Assembly: GCF_030253575.1 (NCBI RefSeq)
Contig: NC_080569.1
Location: forward strand, 9,553,501-9,617,500
Reading direction: 5' to 3'
Length of the DNA stretch: 64,000 nt
Source: Rhododendron vialii
Lineage: Eukaryota > Streptophyta > Magnoliopsida > Ericales > Ericaceae
Shown here: in pieces, positions 1 through 11,590 of the stretch
Layout of the letters: every line of letters begins with the position of its first letter
Position numbering within the stretch: the first letter of the stretch is position 1
The notes under the pieces: generated by a model
Told to the model about the DNA's origin: nothing
The model's input: only the letters and a program-made list of their open reading frames with translations
The model's database searches: none
Program-made: the position numbers and the translations under genes

Positions 1-2
1 CG

Positions 3-86
3 GACGGTCGTCGTCGTCTTGTGGTGTGTGATTGGACTCCTTGGATTGGAGACCCCAAAGTTGAAAAAGGCCCGACGGATCTGTAG
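3..86 (+). CDS. Possible 3' end of an unidentified gene
   Basis: The window opens inside an open frame of 27 codons that ends at a TAG (84-86). It reads as a Trp/Asp/Pro-rich tail with the stretch DWTPWIGDPKVEKGPTDL. I do not recognise the family. Another frame (1-102) is also open over this short span, so coding status rests only on composition. Sequence to the left would decide it. If it is real, this is the last exon of a plus-strand gene lying mostly outside the window. Confidence 0.2.
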   Translation, partial: DGRRRLVVCDWTPWIGDPKVEKGPTDL

Positions 87-3000
87 TCAAAGCATTTCTA
101 ACTGATTTCCATGTTTCAATTGTTTTCAGTGTTAAAAGCAATGGGAAAAATTTCACTCAACCCCGCTATAGAGGTACCCGGCCATATTCATACCGAAAGG
201 AAACGCATGGCTCACTTTGAATCTCACACGAACGATTTGAACAGTTTAATATTTAAAAAAAAAAGAAAAAGTGAGTCACGCAAGAACCAGCTTAATCGTA
301 TATGTGTAGGTACTCGATCCAATCAGAAATGAACTTAAAATCTGAATGAAAAAATGAATGAATAATTGAATCGAACACTTATACATATTCAATTGAGCTG
401 ATTCTCGCAAGGTCCACTTAGTTTTTATTATTATTGAACATTTCGGATCATCCGTACTGGATCCGGAATAGGCTCTGCATTCTCATCAATATGAATGTGG
501 TCGATTGCCTGACAACTTCTGAATTTCACTGACCTCCCTTAAGGTTTATGACAAAAGCACAATCTCATTTCCTAGTGAGATTTCTGAAATGTCACTGACC
601 TCCTAACAAAGTTACCTATTCTAATTGAATGACAAATATAACCTCCACTTTTACCTAACTTCCTTTGCCTCCATATATCATCTCTCTACTACACCAGAAA
701 CCCAAATTTTTTCTCTCTTGACTTTCTAAAAGTAAAAGTCAAAAGTGTCACATCAACCCTTCGTCCCTCCTCGTTACTTCGGGCCTGTTTGGACAAAAAA
801 ATCAAAGTAGCTTATTTTTTATCTTTATTCAAATATTTTTCGTATCATTTGGTTTATCATTATTTTTTGGAGATTATTGCATCCTCATGATAAGAGAAAT
901 CTAAAAACTAAATTTTTTTTATTGAAATCCATTTTTTTTAATAAAGACGAAAAAATTGGTTTATTAGCTTATTTTCGTCTTTATTTGACTCATTTTTGAC
1001 GGAAAAGCCATTGACTTTTTTAAAAGAACAACCCCTTCATCTCCTCCTCCTTCGTCCTTCGAAAGTGTCATATCAACCCTTCAAGTACATCAGTGTGGTG
1101 TGATGAGTAGTTTTCGCTTCATTAGCCTGTGTAGCCCAATGGCACGTTCATGCACATGCACGTGCACTGCAATTTGCCACAGCCCTCGTCTTTAGAGCAC
1201 CTCGGCCCACAACTTCCACATCTCTCCACCGCAGGAAATTATTGCGTGCTGCTTCAATGTTTTAGGGTGAGATAATCACTCCTCAATCGCCTGGGCAAAT
1301 AGGAGTTGGTACAAAACAATGCTTCTACATATACAATTGGGATATGATTTTCCATTCCGTAAGTACACAATATTCAACCACAACACTTCACATGGGAGTG
1401 GGACCCACATGTGAGCCCAACCCGTGGGTCCCACACCTATGCGAGAGTATTTGTCGTTGAATGTAGGGTACATATCTTTATTGGTGATTTTCGGGTCAGA
1501 TCACTATTGAGGATCAATAATGCGGGCCACAACACCAACCACATCTGCCTGCGTAACACTGCATGATTGGTAATGGAAGAACAACCACTTTGAAACTACT
1601 GCTTTGTCAATATTGTATACATCAATGAGAGTGAGTTAGTTAGTCCACAGACAAGTGTGGTTGGTGTTGTGGTGGATTGTTGTGTCCCTATCAGTATTGA
1701 TCGAAGATATAATAATGATAAATAATTTTGTTGAATTAATGACAAGGAGAAAATAATATTGTGTCTTCTACGGTACCTTATAACTCAGGCTTTGTAGAAA
1801 ATTAGATCCGAGGATTATTCAAAATCAAATGCAAAAGCTACAAGTAGCAAACGTGAAATACTTGGTCCTCTATATTTCATAATCTAACAAATAATTTAAT
1901 CAAGTTAATTCAGAACATGATAGTAGGTATTAGCTTCCTTAACTAGTCTGGCGTTTGTTGAACTAGACAATCTCTACTTTGTAAGAACTGTTTTCTCTCG
2001 CCACCTCTTGTGTTTACACTGAAACTCTTAACCCTAATTACAATGCTATTGCATTATAAATAGGTGAGGTCCAATGGCCGAAATTGCCCCTGTTGAAAGT
2101 AAAATTACCGTTTTGGCGTTTTAATGTTGGACTGCATCCCCAACAGCCTCCTTGTTATGAAGTATATTAACTCTATCGTGGAGAGGATAGTATGAGTTGG
2201 TCCTTTCAATGCTCATCTCTTTATTGTATTCATCCTATTTTAATCGCCAAGGCCTCCTCCAGAAGTCCTCCTTAGTCTAAGTGGTTTAACCCCAAACTTA
2301 AGAGTTTACACTGAAACTCTTAGCCCTAATTACAATGCTACCAGATACATGAAGTTCAAATTCAGATTGGATTCGAGCAATTTCGGATCGGATTCGGATC
2401 CAATCCGATCCATTGACAGGCCTACCCGAAGGTTTACCAGTTCAAGCTAACCATATGGGACGATTGAGTATGATCCACAATGGACATTTTTTTAGGTCTA
2501 GACTAGAGAAGGTTCTTGCATTGTGTATAGATATATGTACGTATATAAATCAAACATAATACATCAAGTGATGACTCTTTCCAATCCCCAAGCAATGTAA
2601 GATTGTATTTCTTAACATCCCCTCTGATGCAGCCACATTTGAAATCTGTCACGTGTAACATTTTTTTGGGTTTATCATAGTGTAGCTTTTTGTTGGGTCT
2701 ATCGTCACGGGATGCGGGTTGTCAAATTTTAAAACATAAGGTGGAATGGATCTTGCTCTGTTGCCATCTAGAAACTTCATATCTAACCAACCAAAAACTT
2801 AAGCTATTAGGTGGGGGGCTGCAACACAATAACTTCAGCTTTCCCCACCCTTTACCCAACACAATAGTGGTGTGCTCCCAAGTCCCAACAGTTAGCATGG
2901 ACTAATTAGCATGGCCATAATTCTATTGGGCTTCCAAATTCATCCCTGAGGCTTTCAGGTGATGTTTGATGTTTCTAGATTGGGCTTTTTTGTGAGATGG

Positions 3001-3126
3001 CAGAATTGGGTTACTAAGTTTTTTTCTTGGGAGCAATGGAAATATGGGTTTTTATTGTTTTATGTCGATAAGAATGAGTTTCCACTAATTTTTTTTGTCT
3101 TCAAACTAATTGACAACAGTCATGAG
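87..3126. other. Intergenic, no gene seen
   Basis: AT-rich sequence with no supported exon. It holds a SINE-3'-end-like fragment on the minus strand near 1607-1660 (it shares the caatattgtatacatc stretch with the SINE at 3127). A ~35-bp direct repeat lies near 2015-2050 and 2303-2338. The stretch at 774-1030 (gggcctgtttgg... with TTATT-rich interior) looks like a degraded MITE, but I could not define its ends. Confidence 0.5.
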
Positions 3127-3304
3127 TTTTTTTTTTTTTTTTTTTTGCCAATATTGTATACATCTGCAAGAAGTTAGTAAATTAGTTCACAGGAGATTCA
3201 GAGGTTGTCCATAACCCTGAACCCCAACCAACCGCCTCTCACAGGGCTCGAACCCAGGCCTCGACTAAGGATAGCGGTGGGTGATGCCAACCGAGTTAAG
3301 AGCA
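3127..3304 (-). mobile_element. tRNA-derived SINE with poly(A) tail
   Basis: Read on the minus strand the element starts near 3304 with a tRNA-like A-box region (aactcggttggcat). It has a good Pol III B box (GGGTTCGAGCCC, about 3244-3255) and ends with ...caatattggc followed by a 20-nt A tail (T run 3127-3146). The spacing of A-like box, B box and tail is that of plant SINEs. No target-site duplication was clear. A tRNA gene is excluded because the cloverleaf does not close. Confidence 0.75.
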
Positions 3305-4828
3305 CTAAATGGTATTTTAGTTGAGATATGTGAGTAAAATGACTTACTCAGAAATCCGTAAAAACATGAGCTTTAGTCTATTTAGCCAGGAAGAGAAACT
3401 TACCCTAATAATGGGTGCACCTGTGTGGGGATGACACAGCAATTCTGTCCAGTGACTTGTAATTTTCTAAAAAATGCCCTTCCACCCACAAGTTTTATCT
3501 TCTTTTGCAAATTTTCCCACTGGAATTTTCCGACACATACTTCTCCATCCGTTTAATTCTGTTCCTTTGTAACTTTTTGTTTAGACATCAAGCCTCTAGT
3601 TTATAAAAGGGTTCTCAAAAAACCAAGTAGAAATTTATGCTGGTACTTTTATCTTCTATATTGAAGTTCATTAGATCGAATTCTAGGAAATCTACACTTG
3701 TGGATTCCACTTAAATGATCTCGAATTTCTAAAATCAAGTCGTCGTTAGAAGTCCTTCTTGCCAAAGTACCGACTGGTCTAAATGACCAACAGAATAAAC
3801 CCTATTTTGAAGTTCAGCCTGAAAACCCTAAAAACAATTGATCGAACGTCATGTCGGTCTTAGAAAATGCTGAAACCCTACTGCTGGTAAAGAAAGCAAA
3901 TTTTCCACATGCATACATCATAGACAACCAAGAAGTGCTTACCTGTTTTTATATCTACAATAGTAGAAAGCAACGTGCATGTATGTACATGCGGCCTTCC
4001 TCTCCCTCTAACTTCTCCATCAAATTGCCTAAGCATATAGTGATATACAATAATAGCACTAGATGGTGCACTATTTTTTGTCCCAAGCATATTTTTGAAT
4101 TTCAGGATTTCATGGGGAACATCAAGTTAGGAAGGAAGTTACTCCTATCAAACTTCATGGAAAATTCGCCAATATATTTTAGCTGCTGTGAATGCAAGAA
4201 TATTATCAAGGTGTTTCTCTGTGAAACTGAGTTTGTCACTACGAGTCTACGATAGGTTTTCGGACAATATTAGAAGTGTTCTCGTTTAACTAGAAGACAA
4301 GAAATGGAGTTAGAAAGTCTTTCTCTATATATGTTCAATTCAACTGATTTGCACAGGCGAACATGGTTTTGTAAGTAGTTGCTCCCCTAACCTAACCTAA
4401 CCTAACCTAACCTTACTATGCTACCCAATGAGCTGAGGTGTGATAAGCTGGAAAAGAATTGTGCATATCGTTTGCCTATTTCAATCATATCCAAATTTGC
4501 TAATGCCTTATGCCCCCATCAAAATCTATACTTTATGAACGATCAACTTGAATTTAGGCTGGCAAGGTCTATCAGCGAAGGAAAACCCATTTGCACCACT
4601 CCTTCACTACTTCACATTTAAATACCCCTACTTGCGATTAGGGGGAATTACAAGACAGTGGGGTTTGGGGCAAATATTCCTCAAACTCATGGACTACTTT
4701 TTCGGAATTAAAAAGTCATGGAAAGGAAAAGATTAATTGCCAAGACATGGTTTTGAAGACAAAAATACCCCTCCCATAAAAATCGTTTCACTATCATACC
4801 CCTTGTCCCTATCATCCGAGGTAGAAAA

Positions 4829-5147
4829 GAGCAAGCCATTAATTATAAATGACTACATTGTGTATTAGTAAAGACCAATTTTTCTGTTAACATGGACTAA
4901 GTCATACATTTTTTTAGAAAACTTTGTCCCAAATAATTGACTATTGTTTGAGATATAAAAGAGCAAGTCACTAATTATAAATGACTACGTTAGGTATTAA
5001 TAAATACCAATCTTTCTGTTGACCTGGACCATATGATTGACCACTATCCGAGATATACGAGAGCAAGTCATTGATTATAAAGAACTTCGTCGGATATTAG
5101 TAAAGGCCAATCTTTTTATTTTGATTATAAAGGACTACATCGGGTAT
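4829..5147. repeat. Imperfect tandem repeat, three units
   Basis: Three diverged units begin with gagcaag(c/t)ca at 4829, 4961 and 5061. Each continues with a 'attataaatgactac...gtattagtaaagaccaat' type body (about 100-132 bp). Unit lengths differ because of internal insertion or loss. No coding content is seen. Confidence 0.6.
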
Positions 5148-5254
5148 AAAGACACAGAGTTGTTCAAATTAAGAACAAAAAGAACACAAATTCAAACTTA
5201 TTTTGATTGCCCACGATTCAATTTACATAATCAAAACCCACAATCGGACTCCGT

Positions 5255-5372
5255 CGCAGGAGTGGGAGGAGCCGTTGCAGGAGTGGGAGGCCGTCGCTGT
5301 GGCAGCAGCGGTGCATGTGGTTGGGGCGGCGGTGGAGGTGGTGGAGAGGAGGAGGAGGGGGAGGAAGAGGTA
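5255..5372. repeat. GGN low-complexity block
   Basis: Two copies of gcaggagtgggagg are followed by a G-rich triplet stretch (ggcggtggaggtggtgga, then gaggagg). It gives poly-Gly on one strand and poly-Pro on the other, which explains the open frames here. It is best read as simple sequence. Confidence 0.7.
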
Positions 5373-5572
5373 GCTAATGTGACGTTACCTCTATTCTCAG
5401 GGCACTCCTCTATCACGTACTACTATTATTGCAGATAAGTTCCTCATTGTGAAGCTTACACAGCGAACAAGAAAAATTAAAACAAAATGGGCAATCATTT
5501 TCTGGACTTCTCTATTCATGTGAGAGCTCGCGCCTCTGGTTCAAGTGGTAAACTATCAGTGACTAGTTCCCT

Positions 5573-5753
5573 TTCAGAATTCGCCGCTGGTCTAGAGTCC
5601 CAATAATAATGCCCAAGAGAAGGCCCCATTTTGTGATCCACGCGACTCAGAAGTCTTTTCCGAAGGAGGGTGTTGATCCCCGATCTGAGGTTGAGTTTGT
5701 TTCAGGATCAGCCACAGGTCTAGAATCCCAGTGAAAATGCCAAAGAGAGGACT
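5573..5753. repeat. Direct repeat pair, ~128-bp period
   Basis: The segment at 5573-5626 (ttcagaattcgccgctggtc...) recurs at 5700-5753 (ttcaggatcagccacaggtc...) with about 75-80% identity by eye. The origin is unknown. Confidence 0.5.
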
Positions 5754-6660
5754 GACTACGCCGAGGGGCAAACCTACCTTGGGGGCGGGTGGGCCACGAC
5801 GTCACCCCTTTTCTATTATATACCTCTATAAATTTTGCAAAATCTATACAATATTTTACTGTGTAACCCAAAAACGGAGTAAAATTTATACAATACTTTA
5901 CTATTTTCTTACCTCATCCAACTTAAACGGTTACGAAATGAAGTAAAAATTCCTTGCAGTAGTGATATCAATATTACTATTGATGACATGATACCACAAA
6001 TCTCTCGAGATCTATTCTCTAACTTTTTAAAACGTTCAATACAAACTTGAAGCGCATAAACCATCATTTTGTAATCGTTCAACCAAAACAACTCTCCCTA
6101 CCACAGCCTCTCGAGTGTAGAATCCTAGCTCCACCCTGACTACGTCATTCATTCCGCCCTCCACCAAACAAAAAAAATAGACCTTTTCTATTGTCAATGA
6201 TATAATTGAGTGCCTTCTAGATTACAAAAGGGAAAAAACAAGAAATAATAAGAAGAGTATCTTCTAGATCTTAAAATTCACAACAAATCTTAACCGTTAG
6301 TAATACCTATTGCTCACATTCACCAATCAATAAATCCAGCCAATTGACTCTTTAGGACCATAACCCTGTTTTGTTTTTCATTAAAAAGGATGTAGCTACA
6401 TACACCGACCATGCAAAGTGATGGTGGGCCACATCGAGTCCAAAGTTTCCTAATCAATCAAAACTTTGATCGCAACGGCCACTATTCGTTTGACCAATCT
6501 CACTTGCCTCCACTAGAACATAAGAGGAAAGTGTGTTGCATACGGCATGAGTATGGCAATACTTTCAATGTGCTACACCCTATATTAAGCTTGATCAAGG
6601 GCTAGGTTACCTGTTGGATGAGACACTTTCTTATCAAGATACAAGCAGGAACGGAATCAA

Positions 6661-7015
6661 GATCTTGTAAACATGAGGGCCAACCTATGAACACGATTTT
6701 GAAATTTGAAGGTTTGGGAATCTAATAGTTTGTTTGGTTTAAATTTTGAGGGAGGTTTTTTTGGGTAGCAAGTAGAGAGAGATAGAAAAAGAAATGAGAT
6801 CAATAATTGAAGGAAAAACTTATGGGAGACCGTGCACAGAGAGAGAAATTGGGTTTTGGGACAAAAAACGAACACATTTTTATGTCTAAATAATATCCAA
6901 TACAAAATACAATACTTAGATGTTCTCACCAAACAAAAAAACAAAAAAAAAACAAAATTAATATTTAAAAAAAAAAAAAAACCCAAAACCGCGCGGGGCC
7001 TTGGCCCCCATATGC
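6661..7015. repeat. Dispersed repeat, copy A
   Basis: This ~355-bp stretch aligns with 57996-58335. Both run from a 'gattttgaaattt' start, through 'ctaatagttYgtttggttTaa' and an 'aaaacgaacacatttttA' block, to a poly(A) stretch followed by 'cgcgggGcc-tggcccccatatg'. No reading frame is conserved, so it is probably the end of a retroelement family. Confidence 0.6.
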
Positions 7016-8514
7016 CAACACCTCCCTCTGTCTCTGGATACAAGCCCCGGTTTGAGTTTAGATATTATGCTTCTTCTAAGGTCTCAGGTTTGATTTTCTT
7101 TTCGAGTAACTCTTGGGGCCACCTCACTTAACGTATAAATGTGGAAAGGACTGTAGGAGGGGATGTAAAAAAACTATTAGCCGACTAAGACTTCTGGTTC
7201 CCGTGTTCCTGTCCTACGATTGTAAAAACAAAAAAGAATAATCATAGGTATAAATTTCATCAAGATGTGATGATCATCTCCATCACATGATAAGAAGCTA
7301 TAACCTCCATTTGCCATTGATTAACAATCATAAGCAAGATTAACCAATCATAAGTATATATGATTAATCAAATGAAGTAACAAATTATCCTCCACCACTA
7401 ACCCAAAAGATAGGGTGTCTCTGTCTCCTTCATATGAGGGGGGATTAACCCTTTATTTCCCACCACAACCTTTTTAGTGCCACAGTGCCATTGTTAACAT
7501 CAAAAGGAGAGGATCCTCATATGCCAATCCTTTCCACTAAAGGCAAAGTGACAACGTACATATAGAAATATAAAATCTTATCACATTGTATCACCCATAT
7601 AGCTTATCACAATTGCAGACAATTTCACAACTCGGTGCCATGTGGAATACCATTTAACCCCTGGACCCGTGAGTGATGGGAGCCGTTCATAATGGACTCC
7701 GATGTAGAAATAGCACCTTTAGGAAAATAGATGTTAAAATGGAGAAAAAAAGAGCAACTTCCAACTTTCATTTTTCAAAAAATGGGGTCTTCTTGTTTTC
7801 TTGCTTCTCAAACGGTAGAAGAAAATAAACGTTCTCAAGGAAACTAACCAAATAATGGCACGATGCACGCAGAGAAAAGGGGCCTTGTATTGGAAATTTT
7901 CCTCTTTTGTTATCTTAAATTTCTCATCAATGAAAATGGGTGCCACTATTTAGCTTTCCTGTTGATTTGTCACTGAAAAGCTTAGAAGCCACAATTCCAA
8001 CTTATATAATACTTACACTCCTATACAGAGAAATACGACTTTGTCGTGCGCACATATCTCCACTTTCTTCCATCTCCTGGAAACTTTATGTGACTATTCC
8101 AGATCATGCCACTACACTTTCTCTGTGTCTCTGTGCGCGTATGTAATAGACGTATGTGTATAAAAAAAAGAAGATGATAAAATTTAAGTGGAGTGGCCAT
8201 AAATTGGTGGCATCCACGTCAGGTAAGTAAGAGCCCTTAAAGAAAGGAGCCACCATCCATTAACAAATTCGTTTACCTTGACAAAATGCTTTGTTATTGT
8301 TGGATATAGTACTAACATGCACCACCACCACAAATGCATAATTTTTGTTAGCAAAAAAGCTGGGGTAACACGATGTCACATCCCACTTCTAAATATCTTG
8401 TTATCATATTGTCTCTACTACTGTTGTTGAATAAGTTTTAGATAACCATATCTCTAGGCTGTCTACTCAGGGAAAAAGACACTACATGTATAAGCTTCAA
8501 GTATGTAACTAGTA

Positions 8515-9202
8515 ATTACAACTAGGGGTGGCAAACGGGCGGGTTTGGATCAAATTGGATAAGTTGTTAGTGGGTTGGGTCTTTAATGGGTCATTGACCC
8601 ATTAACTATGAGTCTAATTACCCATACCCAACCCGACCCATTTATTTTAAAGCAAACCCGACCCGCCCATTAACCCAATTACATATATACTAAAAATTAT
8701 GATCGAAAAATTAGAAAAGTAAAAAAAATTATGATCAAAACTCATAAATTTTTTCAAAAAGACGAGAATAAGCAATTTTTTTTGTCTTATTGATTTTTTT
8801 TTGTTTTTATTCAAAAAATTATAAGTTTCGATCAAATTTTTTTACTTTTCCGATTCCTCTCATCAAAACAAATTAATAAGTCACAAAAATATGACACAAA
8901 ACAAAAAAAATGCAAAAAAAATTTGAAAAAGGACAAAAAAATAAGTCAATTTTTTAATCCAAACCCTTTGCGAGACTACCAGAGAGAAATTTATTCACGG
9001 CGGAGCACAATTTCAAGGTCCATTCGCGCAATTAATGGATGAGATGTGTTTTCAATTTTGACTGGTCAAAATAATTGTTACCGGTCACAATTGATTTTTA
9101 ATTCGGACCATTCAAAATATTTTTGGACGCGTGTAATTTAGAACAAAATAATTGAATAAAAGAGAGAGAAGGCCATGATACTGGGGGTTTGGGGGGTGGC
9201 AG

Positions 9203-9235
<33 letters not shown>

Positions 9236-9522
9236 GGGGGGAGGGGGGGAGGGGGAGAGAGAAAAAAGAGACTAATTGATGGGTTTGGGTTTGAAAAAGA
9301 AACCAATTAAGAGATGAAATTTGGTGAGTTATTTTCATTGCCCATTGGGTCATTTAAGTTGACCCAATTGATGCCCAATTATGACCCAACTAACAATGGG
9401 TCAGCTGGGTTTGAACCCATTCTTACCCAACTAATAAATGGGTTGGGTTGGGTCTATTTTCTAGTTGATGGGTCTGGGTTTGTTAATGGGTCTGGGTTCA
9501 ATTTGCCACCCCTAATTACAAC
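8515..9522. mobile_element. Non-autonomous hAT element with 8-bp TSD
   Basis: The element spans 8523-9514 (992 bp). Its terminal inverted repeats are TAGGGGTGGCAAA at the left and TTTGCCACCCCTA at the right. A perfect 8-bp target duplication, ATTACAAC, lies at 8515-8522 and 9515-9522. Eight-base duplications and this type of terminus are hallmarks of hAT transposons. The interior is built from degenerate TGGGT/ACCCA motifs, with a (GA)n tract and a G run near 9200-9260. No transposase frame is present, so it must have moved in trans. Confidence 0.92.
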
Positions 9523-11081
9523 TAAACTGTGAAAAATATTAGGAGGTTCACAAGATAAGACCCAATATCAAGCTTTTTTCTACCCCCTTTCTTACTAAGA
9601 TCTAGTTCTGATCAGGTCCATAAGAAAATATTGTATCTATTGGCTAGATGAAGATAAACCACAAAAAGCTTTGGAAACAAAATAACTGATAAATCCTGGT
9701 TTGAAGTGCTTTGCAGATCCTTCCATTGTAACTTTTTACCAGCTCAATTTGTTGTTTCTTTCCTTTTGGGTCTACACTTAATACACTCTTCTATTTTACT
9801 ACGATGCTTGTGTGTGTGAGTGCACGCACACGCGTTTGTTGTAAGGCTTTGGCATCACTAACGAACCTTGAAATGCAAAAATGACTAAAACGGGAAAATA
9901 ACAAGTCTGGCTATGACACTGGGCAATGTGGGTATGTATGTACCTACTACTCGTGTTACTAAATGTCTACTAATAATCATTGCAATGATCTTTATTCACA
10001 TTTTACTTTTCAACCAGCGGGAGAGACAATTGATGCAAACAGCATACTGTTGTTAGAGTCATTCCAACAATATATGGAAACAGATTGCAACCACTCAATA
10101 AATCTGCTTCGTTGCCGATTGAAAAAGAAAACACCAAATAAATCTTATCTGCAAATTGTGAAAGCCAAAACACAGGATTTGGGTAATTTACCTGAAATAG
10201 CATCTGAGAATTCTGTCGTAGTTATAAAAACACTCACTCTACCAATGAGTTGCGATAATCTGTATCCTGCAAGACATGGAATATTCTGTAACCACCATAA
10301 ATGGACAACAGTCCTTGGGCTTAAAAATAATTTTGATCATAAACTAGTAAAATAGAAGTAAAATTCTTCTGAGCCATGAACAAAAAATTGTTATTTGGAA
10401 TTTTTTAAGAATGTGGTCAAGCTCAAAATCAAGAATGAAGGGGAAAAGAAACCAGTCCAAAGACAGCCTAAAATAGGAAGAACAAAGCAGGAAAAAGACG
10501 AAGCAGGATCCATTATGGTGGCTGCTAATTTTAAGATCCACCAACCTAAGATCCTTTTGTTGTTTCTAACAAAGCAGCAAGAAAAACAAAGATACAATTT
10601 TGGGGCTCTACACAGTTTTTTGACAAATAAAGTATGTAGAACTTAATCTCATTCTACCTAATTCTATTTCTCAGAAAAGACCATTCACAAAGTACCCTGG
10701 TATTTCCTCCTTTTCAATCGCTTTTGTTCCTTTCTCCTTTTCTATTCCTTTCTGTTTACCTTCTCTATAACGTTATTGCTTTTGATTAAGTGAAGGACCA
10801 CCACCATCATTTCCCCAAATTGGAGAAGAAGATCTAGCGACTTCCATTAACTTTTATTCACAATAAGCCAAGCAAGCTATAAGCTAATCATTCTTTTATC
10901 TTGTCCCCTTTAAAAGTTTTACTTTTGGATTCCACTTTACTTGCATCGAAATCAATTTTGTTAATGCATTTCTACTGGCAACTTGTCTAAATGATCTGCC
11001 ACTTTTGATCAATCATATTTATTAACAAAACTGACAGCTTGATTTACTAAAATCAGTTTCCAGCAATTAGTATTCCGGTTG
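9523..11081. other. Intergenic, no gene seen
   Basis: A 130-codon frame at 9963-10355 shows no recognised domain, has intron-like base composition and is crossed by open frames on the other strand. I do not call it a gene. Nothing else stands out before the MYB promoter. Confidence 0.45.
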
Positions 11082-11152
11082 GCTATCCCTGTTCTGCCTT
11101 CTTTCTTTTTTCCCCCCCCTTTTTTGATAAGCAGCTATCCCTGTTCTGCCTT
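11082..11152 (-). mobile_element. Minimal poly(A) retro-insertion with 19-bp TSD
   Basis: The 19-bp word GCTATCCCTGTTCTGCCTT occurs at 11082-11100 and again, identical, at 11134-11152. The 33 bp between them (11101-11133) read on the minus strand as tgcttatc followed by A-rich/G-run tail. That is the layout of target-primed reverse transcription with extreme 5' truncation. It lies about 440 bp upstream of the MYB start codon, within its likely promoter. Confidence 0.7.
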
Positions 11153-11474
11153 TACTTAGAAATTCCAAGTAATTTCACTCTGTGAGAGCATAGACTATGC
11201 ACACATAGGATTGGAGCACAAGAATCACTTAGTAGACTTGAAAAGAATTCGCACTGCTACATGCAGGACAAAAAATGAAAGTTACATCAACATATCAAGT
11301 GCTTATCTAGATAACATGGGGATCAATAATGGCTTATGTCATGACTCATATGCATATGCATAAGTGCCTATCACACAATGACATGCACGCACCAGATGGA
11401 CGGTCAAGATTAAAAACCATAATTAAAAATCAATGCAAGCTGCACATAGCTTCACTTCTACAGAAAATGGCCCC

Positions 11475-11482
11475 TATAAATA
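11475..11482 (+). promoter_or_regulatory. TATA box of the MYB gene
   Basis: TATAAATA lies 109 bp upstream of the MYB ATG (11591). This leaves a short purine-rich leader (gaaaagaaaaag...) typical of plant 5' UTRs. It is the only good TATA in the proximal 200 bp. Confidence 0.65.
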
Positions 11483-11590
11483 CTGGCAGTCTGTGCCTTA
11501 CTTTTCATCTACCAGTAAGCAAGTGGAGTACTCTTCTCCAAAGGAAAAGAAAAAGAAGAACCAACAAAAAGGAAAGCAAGAGAGAGAAAG

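Larger units (their letters stand above)
3305..8514. other. Intergenic, repeat-bearing, no gene seen
   Basis: No exon with family-like content. Separate entries describe a three-unit repeat (4829-5147), GGN low complexity (5255-5372), a ~128-bp direct repeat (5573-5753) and a dispersed repeat (6661-7015). A short array of the pentamer CCTAA sits at 4386-4412. Frames of 130 aa or so at 3851-4255 and 5037-5438 have no recognisable domain and are probably chance. Confidence 0.5.

Noticed and set aside
3244-3304. tRNA gene on the minus strand
   Set aside because: B box is present but acceptor and anticodon stems do not form, and a poly(A) tail follows; it is a SINE.
3851-4255. 134-codon frame
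   Set aside because: No recognised domain, crossed by an opposite-strand frame and AT-rich codon use; probably chance.
4386-4412. Telomere-like CCTAA array
   Set aside because: The unit is a pentamer repeated about five times, not the plant telomere heptamer CCCTAAA, and it is far too short.
5037-5438. 133-codon frame with Gly-rich tail
   Set aside because: The Gly stretch comes from GGN simple sequence and the front lies in a degenerate tandem repeat.
9963-10355. 130-codon frame
   Set aside because: No family resemblance, overlapping minus-strand frames, no convincing promoter or splice partners.
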